A stretch of 64,000 nucleotides of DNA from Actinomadura physcomitrii (GTDB lineage: Bacteria > Actinomycetota > Actinomycetes > Streptosporangiales > Streptosporangiaceae). The notes below the pieces were generated by a model. It ran no database searches. It had not been told where the DNA came from and saw only the letters and a list, made by a program, of their open reading frames with translations. The number at the start of each line of letters is the position of its first letter. The first letter of the stretch is position 1. Made by a program: the position numbers and the translations under genes. The DNA lies in NCBI RefSeq assembly GCF_008923205.2, contig NZ_WBMS02000032.1, positions 35,827 through 99,826 of the forward strand, read 5' to 3'. This document shows, piece by piece, positions 9,036 to 17,598 of this stretch.

Positions 9036-10325
9036 CTACCCCGTAACCCCACGACCGGATGCCGTGGACACATCGAACTGCCCCGTAACCGCCGCCGTAA
9101 TCAACGCCTGCCGCCGCTCCGCCAGCAACGCCAACTGAGCTTTGATTCGAGGTTTGATCTCCTCGATCTTGTTGCGATCATGCACTACTTCGGCGACGAA
9201 TCTCTTCTGCTTCCTCACATCGGCCAGCGGCATGGGCCATGCCTTTACTTCCTCGAAACGAATGTTGGCCATTGACTGCGAAGCGCCATTGGCGGACGAT
9301 GCACACAAGGCACGTATTCGACTACCGCGCGCCACAGTCGCAACAAACTCCGGCAACATGCCGGGCGAAAGCCGTACTCGAAAAATTTTATCCGAAAGAA
9401 GAAGCTTCGAGCGGACCCTGTTAACCACCGCAGTTGAGCCCACTAGTTCCGGCGTGTTGGCACGGGTAATCAGCAGGTCACCATCGCGAACCTCGCTCTC
9501 ACGAAATGGCGGAACTTCCTTGGGGAGTCGCTTGTTTTCGTGCGGGAGGAAGACGCCAGGGCGGAGGCAGCTGACTTTGAGTACGCCCCACTCGCCTTCG
9601 TCGGCTGGGGCAGCGTCACACTGAGGACTGACTCCCTGATCAACACTCCACACGAAGCGCCGCAGTGGTACAGATCCACATGTCTCGATGAGTTCATCGA
9701 TCGCGATGTCCAGGTGCGCTCGCTCGCGCTCCTCGAGCGTCGCCAGAATTCTTTTTTGAAGACTGCCTGCCCGATCGATACGAGCGGTCTCGGCGTCGAG
9801 GAAGTCGGCGATGCGCCGCTGCTCTTCGATCGGAGGGGAAGGGAATGGAGCGTTTGCCAGACCCTCTCGATTCAGCTCTATTTGGTTTGTTGCTCCAACC
9901 GCCAGAACAGCGTAGATGTAGTCTTGAAAAAGTCGCGAGCGCAGCCAGTAGTAGGCGTATCTTGAGTTGGCCTCCGCATTATCTGTACGGACGATAGTGA
10001 CATGTCCATCTGCCATGCACGGGATATCGTCAGGCGCCCCCTCAAAGAAGCCGACACGGCCGAGCGTTCCCGTTCCCGTGGAGTTGACCAGAATGTCTCC
10101 GGCCTTCAGGTAGCCCTTAAGAGTCGCCGGTCGACCATCGGACTTGTGGAACCGGGTACGCGACCAATCCAACCCATCGTCTTGGTTGGCGGCCTGGCTG
10201 ATCGCCCGCACCTCTCCCTTTTCGACATAGTCAGGGGCTGTGCCACGTCTGAGATATGTCACGACACTCTTCAACCTCGTGGCCGACCAGCCAGCCGGAA
10301 GTTCGGCGCCGAACACATCACTCAT
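9036..10325 (-). CDS. hsdS: Type I restriction enzyme, S subunit (HsdS)
   Basis: A 429-residue specificity subunit with the usual two target-recognition domains. TRD1 (about residues 5-165) ends in the conserved PFPSPPIEEQRRIADFLD segment and the first long helix. TRD2 (about 215-375) is followed by the second conserved helix (KIEEIKPRIKAQLALLAERR). The start at 10325 overlaps the hsdM stop (ATGA), which fixes it. A longer in-frame ORF reaching 11594 is a shadow of hsdM. Base composition is clearly lower in GC than the neighbours, most strongly in TRD2 (about 9200-9900), as expected for recombining target domains. The recognition sequence cannot be predicted. Confidence 0.93.
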   Translation of the reverse strand: MSDVFGAELPAGWSATRLKSVVTYLRRGTAPDYVEKGEVRAISQAANQDDGLDWSRTRFHKSDGRPATLKGYLKAGDILVNSTGTGTLGRVGFFEGAPDDIPCMADGHVTIVRTDNAEANSRYAYYWLRSRLFQDYIYAVLAVGATNQIELNREGLANAPFPSPPIEEQRRIADFLDAETARIDRAGSLQKRILATLEERERAHLDIAIDELIETCGSVPLRRFVWSVDQGVSPQCDAAPADEGEWGVLKVSCLRPGVFLPHENKRLPKEVPPFRESEVRDGDLLITRANTPELVGSTAVVNRVRSKLLLSDKIFRVRLSPGMLPEFVATVARGSRIRALCASSANGASQSMANIRFEEVKAWPMPLADVRKQKRFVAEVVHDRNKIEEIKPRIKAQLALLAERRQALITAAVTGQFDVSTASGRGVTG

Positions 10326-12334
10326 TCGGTCACCTCGCCGAGGAGGGTCTGAATCTCGGCTTCGAGGGTCTTTAGCTCCGCGTTGATCTCGGAGAGGGGT
10401 CGTGGGGGCTTGTAGACGTAGAAGTGACGCGTGACCGGGATCTCGTAGCCGATCTTGGTTTTGGTGTGGTCTATCCAGGCGTCGGGGACGTGCGGGAGGA
10501 CCTCGCGCTTGAGGTAGTCCTCTACGTCCTCGTCCAGCGGGACGTTCTCGTAGTCGCGGAGGTCGGGGTCGGGTTCGATGACGCCCTTGCGCACGTACTG
10601 AACTTCGCCTTCGGGGTCGCGGACGCCGATGGTGTCGCGGACAGCCTTGGAGAACGGTGCGCCGGGCGGCCATACGAGGCCGGCATCGACCACTGCGCCC
10701 ATGAGGGCGTTCAGGGCCTCGAACTTGGTGGCCCAGGTGGTGCCGAGGAGCGGGCGGATCGCGTTGATCAGGGCGTCCGCGTAGCCGAGCCTCTGGACCT
10801 GCCTTGTCGCCTCCAGGGCAGCCAGGGTCTCGTCGGTCAGCTCGAAGCGGAGCTTGAGGGGGCGTTCGACGGTGATGCGGCGGTAGCCGAAGTCCTGGTT
10901 GCGGAAGACCTTGACCTTGCTGTGCAGCGGGTGGTCTGGGTCGTCGGCGACCTCCAGGGCCTCGCTGTAGAGCCGGGTGATCTCGCCGATGTGGTCGGGG
11001 CGTCCGTCCTGGCCGTCGCCGATCTCCTTGCGCTTGTCGCCGAGGGACTTGCGCATCTTCTGCCAGTAGTCCCGGGCGTCCAGCAGGATGACCTTGCCCT
11101 CGTGGTCGGGGTGCTTGCGGTTGGTGACGATCCAGAAGTACGTCGAGATGCCGGTGTTGTAGAAGAGCTGGTCGGGCAGCGCGACGATCGCCTCCAGCCA
11201 GTCGTTCTCGATGATCCACTGGCGGATGCGGGACTCGCCGGACTCGGCGGCGCCGGTGAACAGAGGCGAGCCGTTGAAGACGATCGCGATGCGGCTGCCG
11301 CCGGTGCCGTCGATGCCCCGCGGCTTCATCTTCGAGATCATGTGCTGGAGGAACAGGAACGAGCCGTCGTTGATGCGCGGGAGGCCGGCGCCGAAGCGGC
11401 CGGACTCGCCGAGCGTCTCGTGCTCGTGCTCGATCTCCTCCTTGACCTTCTTCCACTCGACACCGAACGGCGGGTTGGCGAGCATGTAATCGAACCTGGC
11501 GGAGCGGTGCCCGTCGTCGCTGAAGGAGTTGCCGAACGCGATGTTGTCCGGCTCCTGGCCCTTGATCATCAGGTCGGACCGGCAGATCGCCCACGACTCG
11601 GGATTGAGTTCCTGCCCGTAGACCTCGACCGTCGCGTCCGGGTTGAGGGTGGTGATGTACTCCTGCATCGTGCTGAGCATCCCGCCGGTGCCGCAGGCCG
11701 GGTCCAGCACCTTGCGCGCGGCGCCGGGCAGGCTGAGCATGTCGGCGTCCGGCGCGACCAGGAGGTTGACCATGAGCTTGATGACCTCGCGCGGCGTGAA
11801 GTGCTCACCGGCCGTCTCGTTGGACAGCTCCGAGAAGCGCCTGATGAGGTCCTCGAAGAAGTAGCCCATGTCGTGGTTGGACACGACCTCGGGGCGGACG
11901 TCCAGGTCGGCGAAGCGTCCGACGACCTTGTACAGCAGGTTCGCGCCGTCCAGCCGCTTGATCTGCTGGGCGAACTCGTACTTCTCCAGCACCTCGCGCG
12001 CGTTCGGGGAGAAGCCCGCGACGTACTTGTTGAGGTTCGTCGCCGCGTTCTCCGCATCGTTCGCGATCTTCGCAAGGGTGTAGCCGGTGGTGTTGTAGAA
12101 CGACTGGCCCGACGCGCGGCGCAGGAAGCCCTCCGCGTCCATGTCCTTGCCCTTGAACCGCTCGACCGTCTCCTGGACGGCCGCGCGGGTCGGCTCCAGG
12201 ACGGTCTCCAGCCTGCGCAGCACGGTGAACGGCAGGATGACCTTGCCGTACTCCGACTGCTTGAAGTCACCGCGCAGGAGGTCAGCGACCGACCAGGCGT
12301 GGTTCACCAGTTCGGTGTGCTTGCTCGGGTTCAA
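10322..12334 (-). CDS. hsdM: Type I modification methylase (HsdM)
   Basis: A 670-residue N6-adenine methyltransferase subunit. The SAM-binding motif DPACGTGGML lies near residue 212 and the catalytic NPPFG motif near residue 288. The N-terminal helical HsdM domain begins at the start (NHAWSVADLLRG). The start codon is TTG, supported by GGAAGGG six bases upstream. It overlaps hsdS by four bases and follows the HTH-methylase gene by 79 bases, so all five defence genes probably form one minus-strand operon. It is longer than E. coli HsdM (529 residues) because of a C-terminal extension, a form common in type I-like systems of actinobacteria. Confidence 0.93.
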   Translation of the reverse strand: MNPSKHTELVNHAWSVADLLRGDFKQSEYGKVILPFTVLRRLETVLEPTRAAVQETVERFKGKDMDAEGFLRRASGQSFYNTTGYTLAKIANDAENAATNLNKYVAGFSPNAREVLEKYEFAQQIKRLDGANLLYKVVGRFADLDVRPEVVSNHDMGYFFEDLIRRFSELSNETAGEHFTPREVIKLMVNLLVAPDADMLSLPGAARKVLDPACGTGGMLSTMQEYITTLNPDATVEVYGQELNPESWAICRSDLMIKGQEPDNIAFGNSFSDDGHRSARFDYMLANPPFGVEWKKVKEEIEHEHETLGESGRFGAGLPRINDGSFLFLQHMISKMKPRGIDGTGGSRIAIVFNGSPLFTGAAESGESRIRQWIIENDWLEAIVALPDQLFYNTGISTYFWIVTNRKHPDHEGKVILLDARDYWQKMRKSLGDKRKEIGDGQDGRPDHIGEITRLYSEALEVADDPDHPLHSKVKVFRNQDFGYRRITVERPLKLRFELTDETLAALEATRQVQRLGYADALINAIRPLLGTTWATKFEALNALMGAVVDAGLVWPPGAPFSKAVRDTIGVRDPEGEVQYVRKGVIEPDPDLRDYENVPLDEDVEDYLKREVLPHVPDAWIDHTKTKIGYEIPVTRHFYVYKPPRPLSEINAELKTLEAEIQTLLGEVTE

Positions 12335-12413
12335 GGGGTTCCCTTCCGGATCGGACGGCCTGCGAGGCAGGGATTCTCAAGTCTGGTGCATGCGCGGCGG
12401 CGTGCGCGGGGGC

Positions 12414-14453
12414 TCAGGGCAACTCGGTTCCCGGGGGAAGGAGCGCGCCGGTGCTGAGGGTCGCGGCCAGGAGGTTTGCTGTCTCGTCGGCGGAGGTCGC
12501 GGCGTTCCGTGCGGCGGTTCGCAGTTCGTGGAGCCTGCGGAACGCGTGGCCGTAAGCGGTCTGCTCGCCGAGCGGGAGCAGCGGGACGCGCAGCCGGGAC
12601 GCGACGAGCTGGTGCGTGGAGCTGCCGGTCGTCGCCTGGCTGACGTTGTCGGGCGCGCTGACGAACCCGGCGAGGAACCAGGGATCGAGGCGCGCGGGGT
12701 CGGGCCGGAGCAGGAACACGCCGTGGCCGAGCAGGCATCCGGCGTCGTCCTCGCCCGCGACGCGGGTCGCGACGCCCTGCGGGCCGACGATCTGTGTGAG
12801 CAGGACGTCCCCCGCCTCGACGACGACCGGATCGGCCAGGTGGATCTCGCCCGCGTCGCCGTCGGCGCGCGTCCCGCCGAGCAGGTCGCGCGCCCGGAGG
12901 ACGGGGCGGTCCGCGAGATCGGCGGGCAGCGTGCCCGGCGAGGCGGCCCGGACTCCCCGGTGGACGGCGAGCGCGCCGCCGCGGGCCAGGTCGGCGACCG
13001 TGGCGCCGCGCCACGTGCGGCTCGCCTCCCCGGCCGATGCCGGCAGCCCGATGTCGCTCGCTTCGGTCAGCGCGGCGATGTCCGCTTTGAGGCGGTCGAT
13101 GAGCCGAGCGACGTCGCGGAGGGCCGCATCCGGTGTGATCACCGGTGCCGTGCGGACGTGCCGGGCGGGCGACAGGTCGACGAGATCGTCCAGGAGGTCG
13201 ATCGCCGGAAGGGCGCGCGCGGTGCCCGGGACCTCGGCGAACTCGGCGGGCTCGGTGAACGCCTGCCAGGTGTCGAGGATCGTCTCGTGGAGCTTGCCGG
13301 TGTCCGATGCCTTGCCTTCGCCGTCGGAGGCGTCCATCAGCAGGACGAGGTCGCGGCCGGGGCGGGCTGCTTCGGGGCGGCGGAGTATCCACAGGTGAAG
13401 CCCGATGTGGTGCGGTACGGCGAGGCCGGCCGGTAGCGCGATGACCCCGCACAGCGCGCCTCGCCGGAGCAGCTCGGCCCGGATGCGGCGGCCGGACGAG
13501 CGTGACGCGGTCGCCGGCGGAAGCAGCAGCACGGCGTGGCCGCCCTCGGTCAGGTGCGCCAGGGCGTGCTGGACCCAGGCGAGCTCCGGCTCCGACCGCG
13601 GCGGCACGCCGTAGGCCCAGCGGGTGTCGAGCGCCAGCTCGTCGTGCCCCCACTCGCGGTCGCCGTACGGCGGGTTGCAGACGACGGCGTCCACGCGCAG
13701 GTCGGGGAAGGCGTCGTCGCGGAGGCTGTCGCCGGTCCGGACGCGGACGGCCGCCCCGGGCACCTCTTCCGCCAGCCGGGCCTCGGCCTGCGCCGCGACG
13801 ACGGGACGGTACTCCTGCCCGTGCACCGCCGCGCCGGGTCCGAGGGCCGTCGCGGCGGCGGCGAGGAGGCGTCCGCCTCCGCAGGCCGGATCGAGGACGC
13901 TGCCGGCGCGCGGCCCCCCGGTGGTGGCCAGCGCCGCCAGCAGGTCCGCGACCGCGTCCGGCGTCGGGTGCGTCCCGCGTACGCCGACCGGTGCTTCGGT
14001 GTGCTCGCCGAGGACGTCGAAGACGGCGAGCGGACCTTCCTGGTCGACCACGCGCGCCACCGATCGCAGGAGCGCCGCGGGGACATCGGTCTCGGCCGGC
14101 GTCGCGTGCAGTGCGGTCAGCCGGTCGTCATCCAGCTCGACGATCTCGGCGCGCTTCTTGCCGTCGAACCCGGCCAGGTGCGCCGCGAACCGCGCGACGG
14201 CCTCGATCTCGTGCGGCGCGCGGCCGTGCAGGTGGGCGCGCAGGTCGTCCCTGGACGAGCGCGCGGGAAGGCGCCCCCGCTCGTCGAGCCACGCCTCGAC
14301 CTCGCGCCGGTCGTAGCTGGGACTGGCCTCCGTTCCCCCGCTGGGCTGCGGAAAGTCGGGGTGGCGCCGGCGCCAGTTGCTCACGGTCGCCCGCGTCACG
14401 CCGGCGAGCCGAGAGATCTCGGCGGCGGTCAGCTGCTCGCTCTGCGATGCCAT
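12414..14453 (-). CDS. HTH / N6-DNA methylase / specificity-domain fusion protein
   Basis: A 679-residue protein with three parts. An N-terminal helix-turn-helix (TAAEISRLAGVTRATVSNWRR, residues about 9-29) is followed by a wing-like PQPSGG...SPSYDRREVEAWL segment. A methylase core carries DPACGGGRLL near residue 190 and NPPYG near residue 263. A C-terminal HsdS-like half (about residues 470-660) has VEAGDVLLTQIVG and LPLGEQTAYGHAFRRL. A protein carrying both M and S functions can methylate alone, and the HTH suggests it may also bind its own promoter. The start at 14453 is chosen over 14483 because GAGGA precedes it. It heads the defence operon and is divergent from the exonuclease gene. Confidence 0.85.
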   Translation of the reverse strand: MASQSEQLTAAEISRLAGVTRATVSNWRRRHPDFPQPSGGTEASPSYDRREVEAWLDERGRLPARSSRDDLRAHLHGRAPHEIEAVARFAAHLAGFDGKKRAEIVELDDDRLTALHATPAETDVPAALLRSVARVVDQEGPLAVFDVLGEHTEAPVGVRGTHPTPDAVADLLAALATTGGPRAGSVLDPACGGGRLLAAAATALGPGAAVHGQEYRPVVAAQAEARLAEEVPGAAVRVRTGDSLRDDAFPDLRVDAVVCNPPYGDREWGHDELALDTRWAYGVPPRSEPELAWVQHALAHLTEGGHAVLLLPPATASRSSGRRIRAELLRRGALCGVIALPAGLAVPHHIGLHLWILRRPEAARPGRDLVLLMDASDGEGKASDTGKLHETILDTWQAFTEPAEFAEVPGTARALPAIDLLDDLVDLSPARHVRTAPVITPDAALRDVARLIDRLKADIAALTEASDIGLPASAGEASRTWRGATVADLARGGALAVHRGVRAASPGTLPADLADRPVLRARDLLGGTRADGDAGEIHLADPVVVEAGDVLLTQIVGPQGVATRVAGEDDAGCLLGHGVFLLRPDPARLDPWFLAGFVSAPDNVSQATTGSSTHQLVASRLRVPLLPLGEQTAYGHAFRRLHELRTAARNAATSADETANLLAATLSTGALLPPGTELP

Positions 14454-14509
14454 CGGCACGTCCTCATCAGCTTTCGGGAGCATCGCTACTGTACACCATC
14501 CAACTCACT

Positions 14510-14558
14510 GAAAGCATTTGACAGTGCTTTCACGTCATGTTCTCATGATGATGCTTTC
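14510..14558. promoter_or_regulatory. Operator-like inverted repeat in the methylase/exonuclease divergent promoter
   Basis: Between the divergent starts at 14453 and 14583 there is a perfect inverted repeat: GAAAGCA at 14510-14516 and TGCTTTC at 14525-14531, spaced by eight bases. A third copy, TGCTTTC, is at 14552-14558. A TTGACA -35-like hexamer (14518-14523) sits between the arms, so a bound protein would block transcription toward the exonuclease. The -10 box is not clear. The HTH of the adjacent methylase is the obvious candidate binder. That is inference. Confidence 0.65.
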
Positions 14559-14582
14559 AACGACTCGTGGCAGGAGCGACGG

Positions 14583-15515
14583 ATGACGAGCTGGGTGGCG
14601 ATCGACTTCGAGACGGCGAACTCCCTGCGGGGCAGCCCGTGCTCGGTCGGACTGGTCAAGGTGCAGGACGGACGGATCGTCGAGGAGTGGTCATCGCTCA
14701 TCAGGCCCCCGGCCGGATACGACCACTTCGACGCCTTCAACGTCGGCATCCACGGCATCACGGCGCACCACGTCAGAGGCGCGCCCGGCTGGCCGGAGAC
14801 GCTGGAGCGGATCGTCCGGACGGCCGGCGGCGCCCCGTTCGTCGCGCACAACGCGGCCTTCGACATCGGGGTCCTCGCCGCCGCGTGCGAGGCGTCCGGC
14901 CTCCCCGTCCCCGACCTCCGGTTCGCCTGCACGCTCGTCGTCGCCAGACGGATCTGGACCGGCCTGCTCTCCTACAAGCTCCCCGTGCTCGCCGACGCCC
15001 TCGGCATCGACCTGCCACACCACCACGACGCCGGCGACGACGCGCGGGCCGCCGCCCACGTGATGCTCGCCGCGCTGAAACGGCAGGGCACCGCCGCCCT
15101 CGGCGACCTCCTCGCCGTCCACCGGATCCGGATGGGCTCCTACCGCGGCGGTGTCCGCCAGGGGTGCAGGCACCGGGGAGCCGCGCGGCGCGAACCGTTC
15201 CCGGACACCGATCCCGACGCCGACCCGGACAACCCGTTCTTCGGGCTCACGGTCTGCTTCACCGGGACGCTGCCCGGCATGACGAGGGCGGAGGCCGCCG
15301 AGCGGATGAACGCCCCCGGGGCCCGGACCGTCCCCGCCGTCACCAAGGCCGTCGACCTGCTGGTGGTCGGCACCATCGACCCCCGACGCCTCGCGCCTGA
15401 CGCGGAGAAGACCGGCAAGCTCGCCAAGGCCGCGCAGCTCCGCGACGCCGGCAACGACATCACGGCCATCGACGACGAGGAGTTCTACCAGCTCCTCGCC
15501 GTCGCCGGGAGCTGA
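14583..15515 (+). CDS. DEDDh 3'-5' exonuclease with C-terminal BRCT domain
   Basis: A 310-residue DnaQ-like exonuclease. The catalytic acids are in AIDFETAN (residues 5-12, D and E), HNAAFDIG (about 88-95, D), and HHDAGDDARAA (about 141-151, H and D), which makes it the DEDDh subtype. The C-terminal 95 residues form a BRCT domain (FFGLTVCFTGTL ... AVDLLVVG), as in DNA polymerase III epsilon-like proteins and bacterial ligases. It should degrade single-stranded DNA 3' ends and bind DNA ends or nicks. CAGGAG at 14571-14576 supports the start. It shares its control region with the methylase gene, so it may belong to the defence locus. Confidence 0.88.
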   Translation: MTSWVAIDFETANSLRGSPCSVGLVKVQDGRIVEEWSSLIRPPAGYDHFDAFNVGIHGITAHHVRGAPGWPETLERIVRTAGGAPFVAHNAAFDIGVLAAACEASGLPVPDLRFACTLVVARRIWTGLLSYKLPVLADALGIDLPHHHDAGDDARAAAHVMLAALKRQGTAALGDLLAVHRIRMGSYRGGVRQGCRHRGAARREPFPDTDPDADPDNPFFGLTVCFTGTLPGMTRAEAAERMNAPGARTVPAVTKAVDLLVVGTIDPRRLAPDAEKTGKLAKAAQLRDAGNDITAIDDEEFYQLLAVAGS

Positions 15516-15634
15516 TCACCCCCCCGAACGCGCCGCCGTCCGCCCGACCAGCCCAGCACCGGCGGGCGGCGGCGCCCCTCCCTTGCAACCCCCAACCGCT
15601 GACGCGTCGCGCGTCCGAACACCAAGGAGCACCC

Positions 15635-16111
15635 ATGCGCAAGATCATCATCGGCCTCTGCGCCGTCGCCGCCCTCACCGCCGGCTGCGACTTCGAGCAG
15701 GACCCCGTCGCCGTCCAGTCCGCCGACCCCGGCAAGTCGGCCGGCAAGAGCGGCGGCTCGTCCAAGACCAAGACCTTCCCTATCAAGCTCACCGCCAAGC
15801 GGGCGCACGCGAGCAAGAGCGTCCTCAGCGACGGCGGCGCGCTGTCCTGCGTCAAGGTCACCGTCACCAACCAGACCAAGAAGCAGCTCGAGGTCAACCC
15901 CCTCTACTTCTCGATCACCGACACCAAGAACACCAAGCACGACAGCAGCTCGGCCCTCGGCGAGTACGAGGGGCAGATCGACACCACGAGCCTCGCCCCG
16001 CACGAGAAGGCCACCGGCCTCGTCTGCGCCAAGGGCAGCTTCCGCCCGAAGGTCGTCGCGATGACCAACCCCCTCCTCTCCGAAGCCGCCCGCGCCCAGG
16101 TCGCCTCCTGA
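15635..16111 (+). CDS. Small secreted lipoprotein, DUF4352-like
   Basis: A 158-residue protein with a lipoprotein signal peptide: basic MRK, a hydrophobic stretch, then the lipobox LTAGC with Cys at residue 19. It should be anchored to the outer face of the membrane. The mature part has a lysine/serine-rich linker and then a beta-rich domain (SCVKVTVTNQTKKQLEVNPLYFSITD) like the immunoglobulin-type DUF4352/telokin-like lipoproteins of actinobacteria. Two further cysteines (in LSCVKV and GLVCAKG) probably form a disulfide. AAGGAG lies upstream of the start. The role is unknown. Confidence 0.82.
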   Translation: MRKIIIGLCAVAALTAGCDFEQDPVAVQSADPGKSAGKSGGSSKTKTFPIKLTAKRAHASKSVLSDGGALSCVKVTVTNQTKKQLEVNPLYFSITDTKNTKHDSSSALGEYEGQIDTTSLAPHEKATGLVCAKGSFRPKVVAMTNPLLSEAARAQVAS

Positions 16112-16154
16112 ACTGGGACGGCGGCCGAGGAAAAGCCAGCTCTCGATCCGAGCA

Positions 16155-16412
16155 TTACCGAATAATCCGTTCGCACGCTCGGCGGACGGTGCGCGCGAGA
16201 GCGCCCCAGCCTCCGCCGAGCATGGCCGTACCGGCTCTCAGGCGCTCATCTCTGACACCGACCCGTGAATCGGGCTTCCAGCGCGAGGAAAAGTCTCCGA
16301 CCAGAAAGGCGACCGGCCCCGGCCTCAACCGGACGGCCTCCAAATTCGAGCGAACGCCCTGGTCATCGATAGCGGCATACTCAATGGTAAGGCTTGAATA
16401 GCCGGCGAGCAT
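16155..16412 (-). CDS. Possible small hypothetical protein
   Basis: An 85-residue frame on the minus strand inside the 364-bp gap between two plus-strand genes. The peptide (MLAGYSSLTIEYAAIDD ... WGALARTVRRACERIIR) has a protein-like composition and fairly good third-position GC, but no convincing ribosome-binding site and no family I recognise. The upstream in-frame extension to 16565 overlaps the next gene and is unlikely. It may be the tail of a decayed gene. Apart from this I see nothing in 16112-16475. Confidence 0.3.
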   Translation of the reverse strand: MLAGYSSLTIEYAAIDDQGVRSNLEAVRLRPGPVAFLVGDFSSRWKPDSRVGVRDERLRAGTAMLGGGWGALARTVRRACERIIR

Positions 16413-16475
16413 ATTCGTGGCCGGCCGGTCCCAACGGACGATGCGTTCCCCAGTCCGATCACCTTGGAGGCCCGC

Positions 16476-17414
16476 ATGACGTCGGTAGAGCGAACCGGTC
16501 ACAGCACGAACTGCGAGCAGGCGGAGAAGCCGCCGTGCGCCTGCGCGTGCGGAGGAGCCGAGCACGGCTGGCAGGGCGCCCTCTCCATCGCCGCCGCCTC
16601 GTCACCTACCGGTTTGGACAGGTTCAGGCGGGCCGCCGACAAAGCCTGGGAACAGGCCACGCGGGCTCGCCCTGGGCAGCGCAAGCCCGGCGGGGAGACG
16701 GCCGAGGGGCAGCACGCGGCGATCAAATCGTTCATCGCGGACGTCATCAAGTGGCTACGGTGCGACCAAAGTCTTCGCGACGACACCAAGCGGCTCGGCG
16801 AGCCGTTCCGCATCTCCCGTGACAGAGATCCAGATAAGCCACGGCGAAAGCCCACTCCCGAGGAGGAGCGCGAGTTCATCGAAAAGCACGTGATCCCGCG
16901 ACTGCGCGATGAATACGACGAAGCGAAGATCAACGCTTTCCAGAAACAGGCCGCGAAGGTGCACTTCTGGTGCGAACTGCTGGCCCAGACCGCTCATGCG
17001 CTGTCCGAGTCCAAAAGGATCTGCGATGAGGCCAAGAGCGCGGTCGTCGCAGCGCTGACCCGGGACGACGATCAGCACCTTGACGGCTGGGCCAAGCTGC
17101 TGAAGGAACGGGTCGTGATCGAACGAGCCGTGAGCCTGGTGTTCGAGCAACTGCCGAGGCTCGTCACCGGTGGCGTGGCCGTCGGCGACGTGTTCCGCCT
17201 CATCTGGCCCGTCCGCGTCCTGGCCGTCCTGATGTGCCGGGAACCCCGTCGCCACTGGGCCGTCCGCCGGTACTGCATCGAGCCGATCGTCGAGCACGGG
17301 TCGGCAGAGATCCGGCAGAAGGTCAAGGACCGTCTCCGCGAGGCGTTCCCCGCCGACTGGCCCGCAGCGGACGGCGGCGTCTCGAGTGATCTGGGCGAGC
17401 GTCGGGCCGGTTGA
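16476..17414 (+). CDS. Hypothetical protein with N-terminal CxCxCGG motif
   Basis: A 312-residue protein I do not recognise. The N-terminus is cysteine-rich (PPCACACGGAEHGWQG, about residues 25-40), which suggests a metal-binding knuckle. The rest is mostly helical, with a charged linker at about 110-130 (DPDKPRRKPTPEEER), and it ends in a basic helical region. No membrane segment or catalytic motif is visible. The start at 16476 has TTGGAGG five bases upstream, better than the TTG at 16464. It stands alone between the lipoprotein and a membrane protein gene. Confidence 0.75.
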   Translation: MTSVERTGHSTNCEQAEKPPCACACGGAEHGWQGALSIAAASSPTGLDRFRRAADKAWEQATRARPGQRKPGGETAEGQHAAIKSFIADVIKWLRCDQSLRDDTKRLGEPFRISRDRDPDKPRRKPTPEEEREFIEKHVIPRLRDEYDEAKINAFQKQAAKVHFWCELLAQTAHALSESKRICDEAKSAVVAALTRDDDQHLDGWAKLLKERVVIERAVSLVFEQLPRLVTGGVAVGDVFRLIWPVRVLAVLMCREPRRHWAVRRYCIEPIVEHGSAEIRQKVKDRLREAFPADWPAADGGVSSDLGERRAG

Positions 17415-17598
17415 GCGGCCATGGCGCGAGAGGCAGGACGGCGGCGGTCGGGTGGCTGTTCCGCGGGGTGACCTCCCGTGGTGCGGCGCGTTCAGGCCGA
17501 TACCGGCCTCGGCCCGCCATATCGCCTGTCACCAGGCATGACCCGGTCTATGATCTTCGTCGCTGGGTGGCCCAGCGGGACGAGCGACGGGATGTTCG

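Noticed and set aside
10322..11594. A fused 852-codon protein including HsdS
   Set aside because: The first half is an out-of-frame reading of hsdM. The ATGA overlap at 10322-10325 gives the natural hsdS start.
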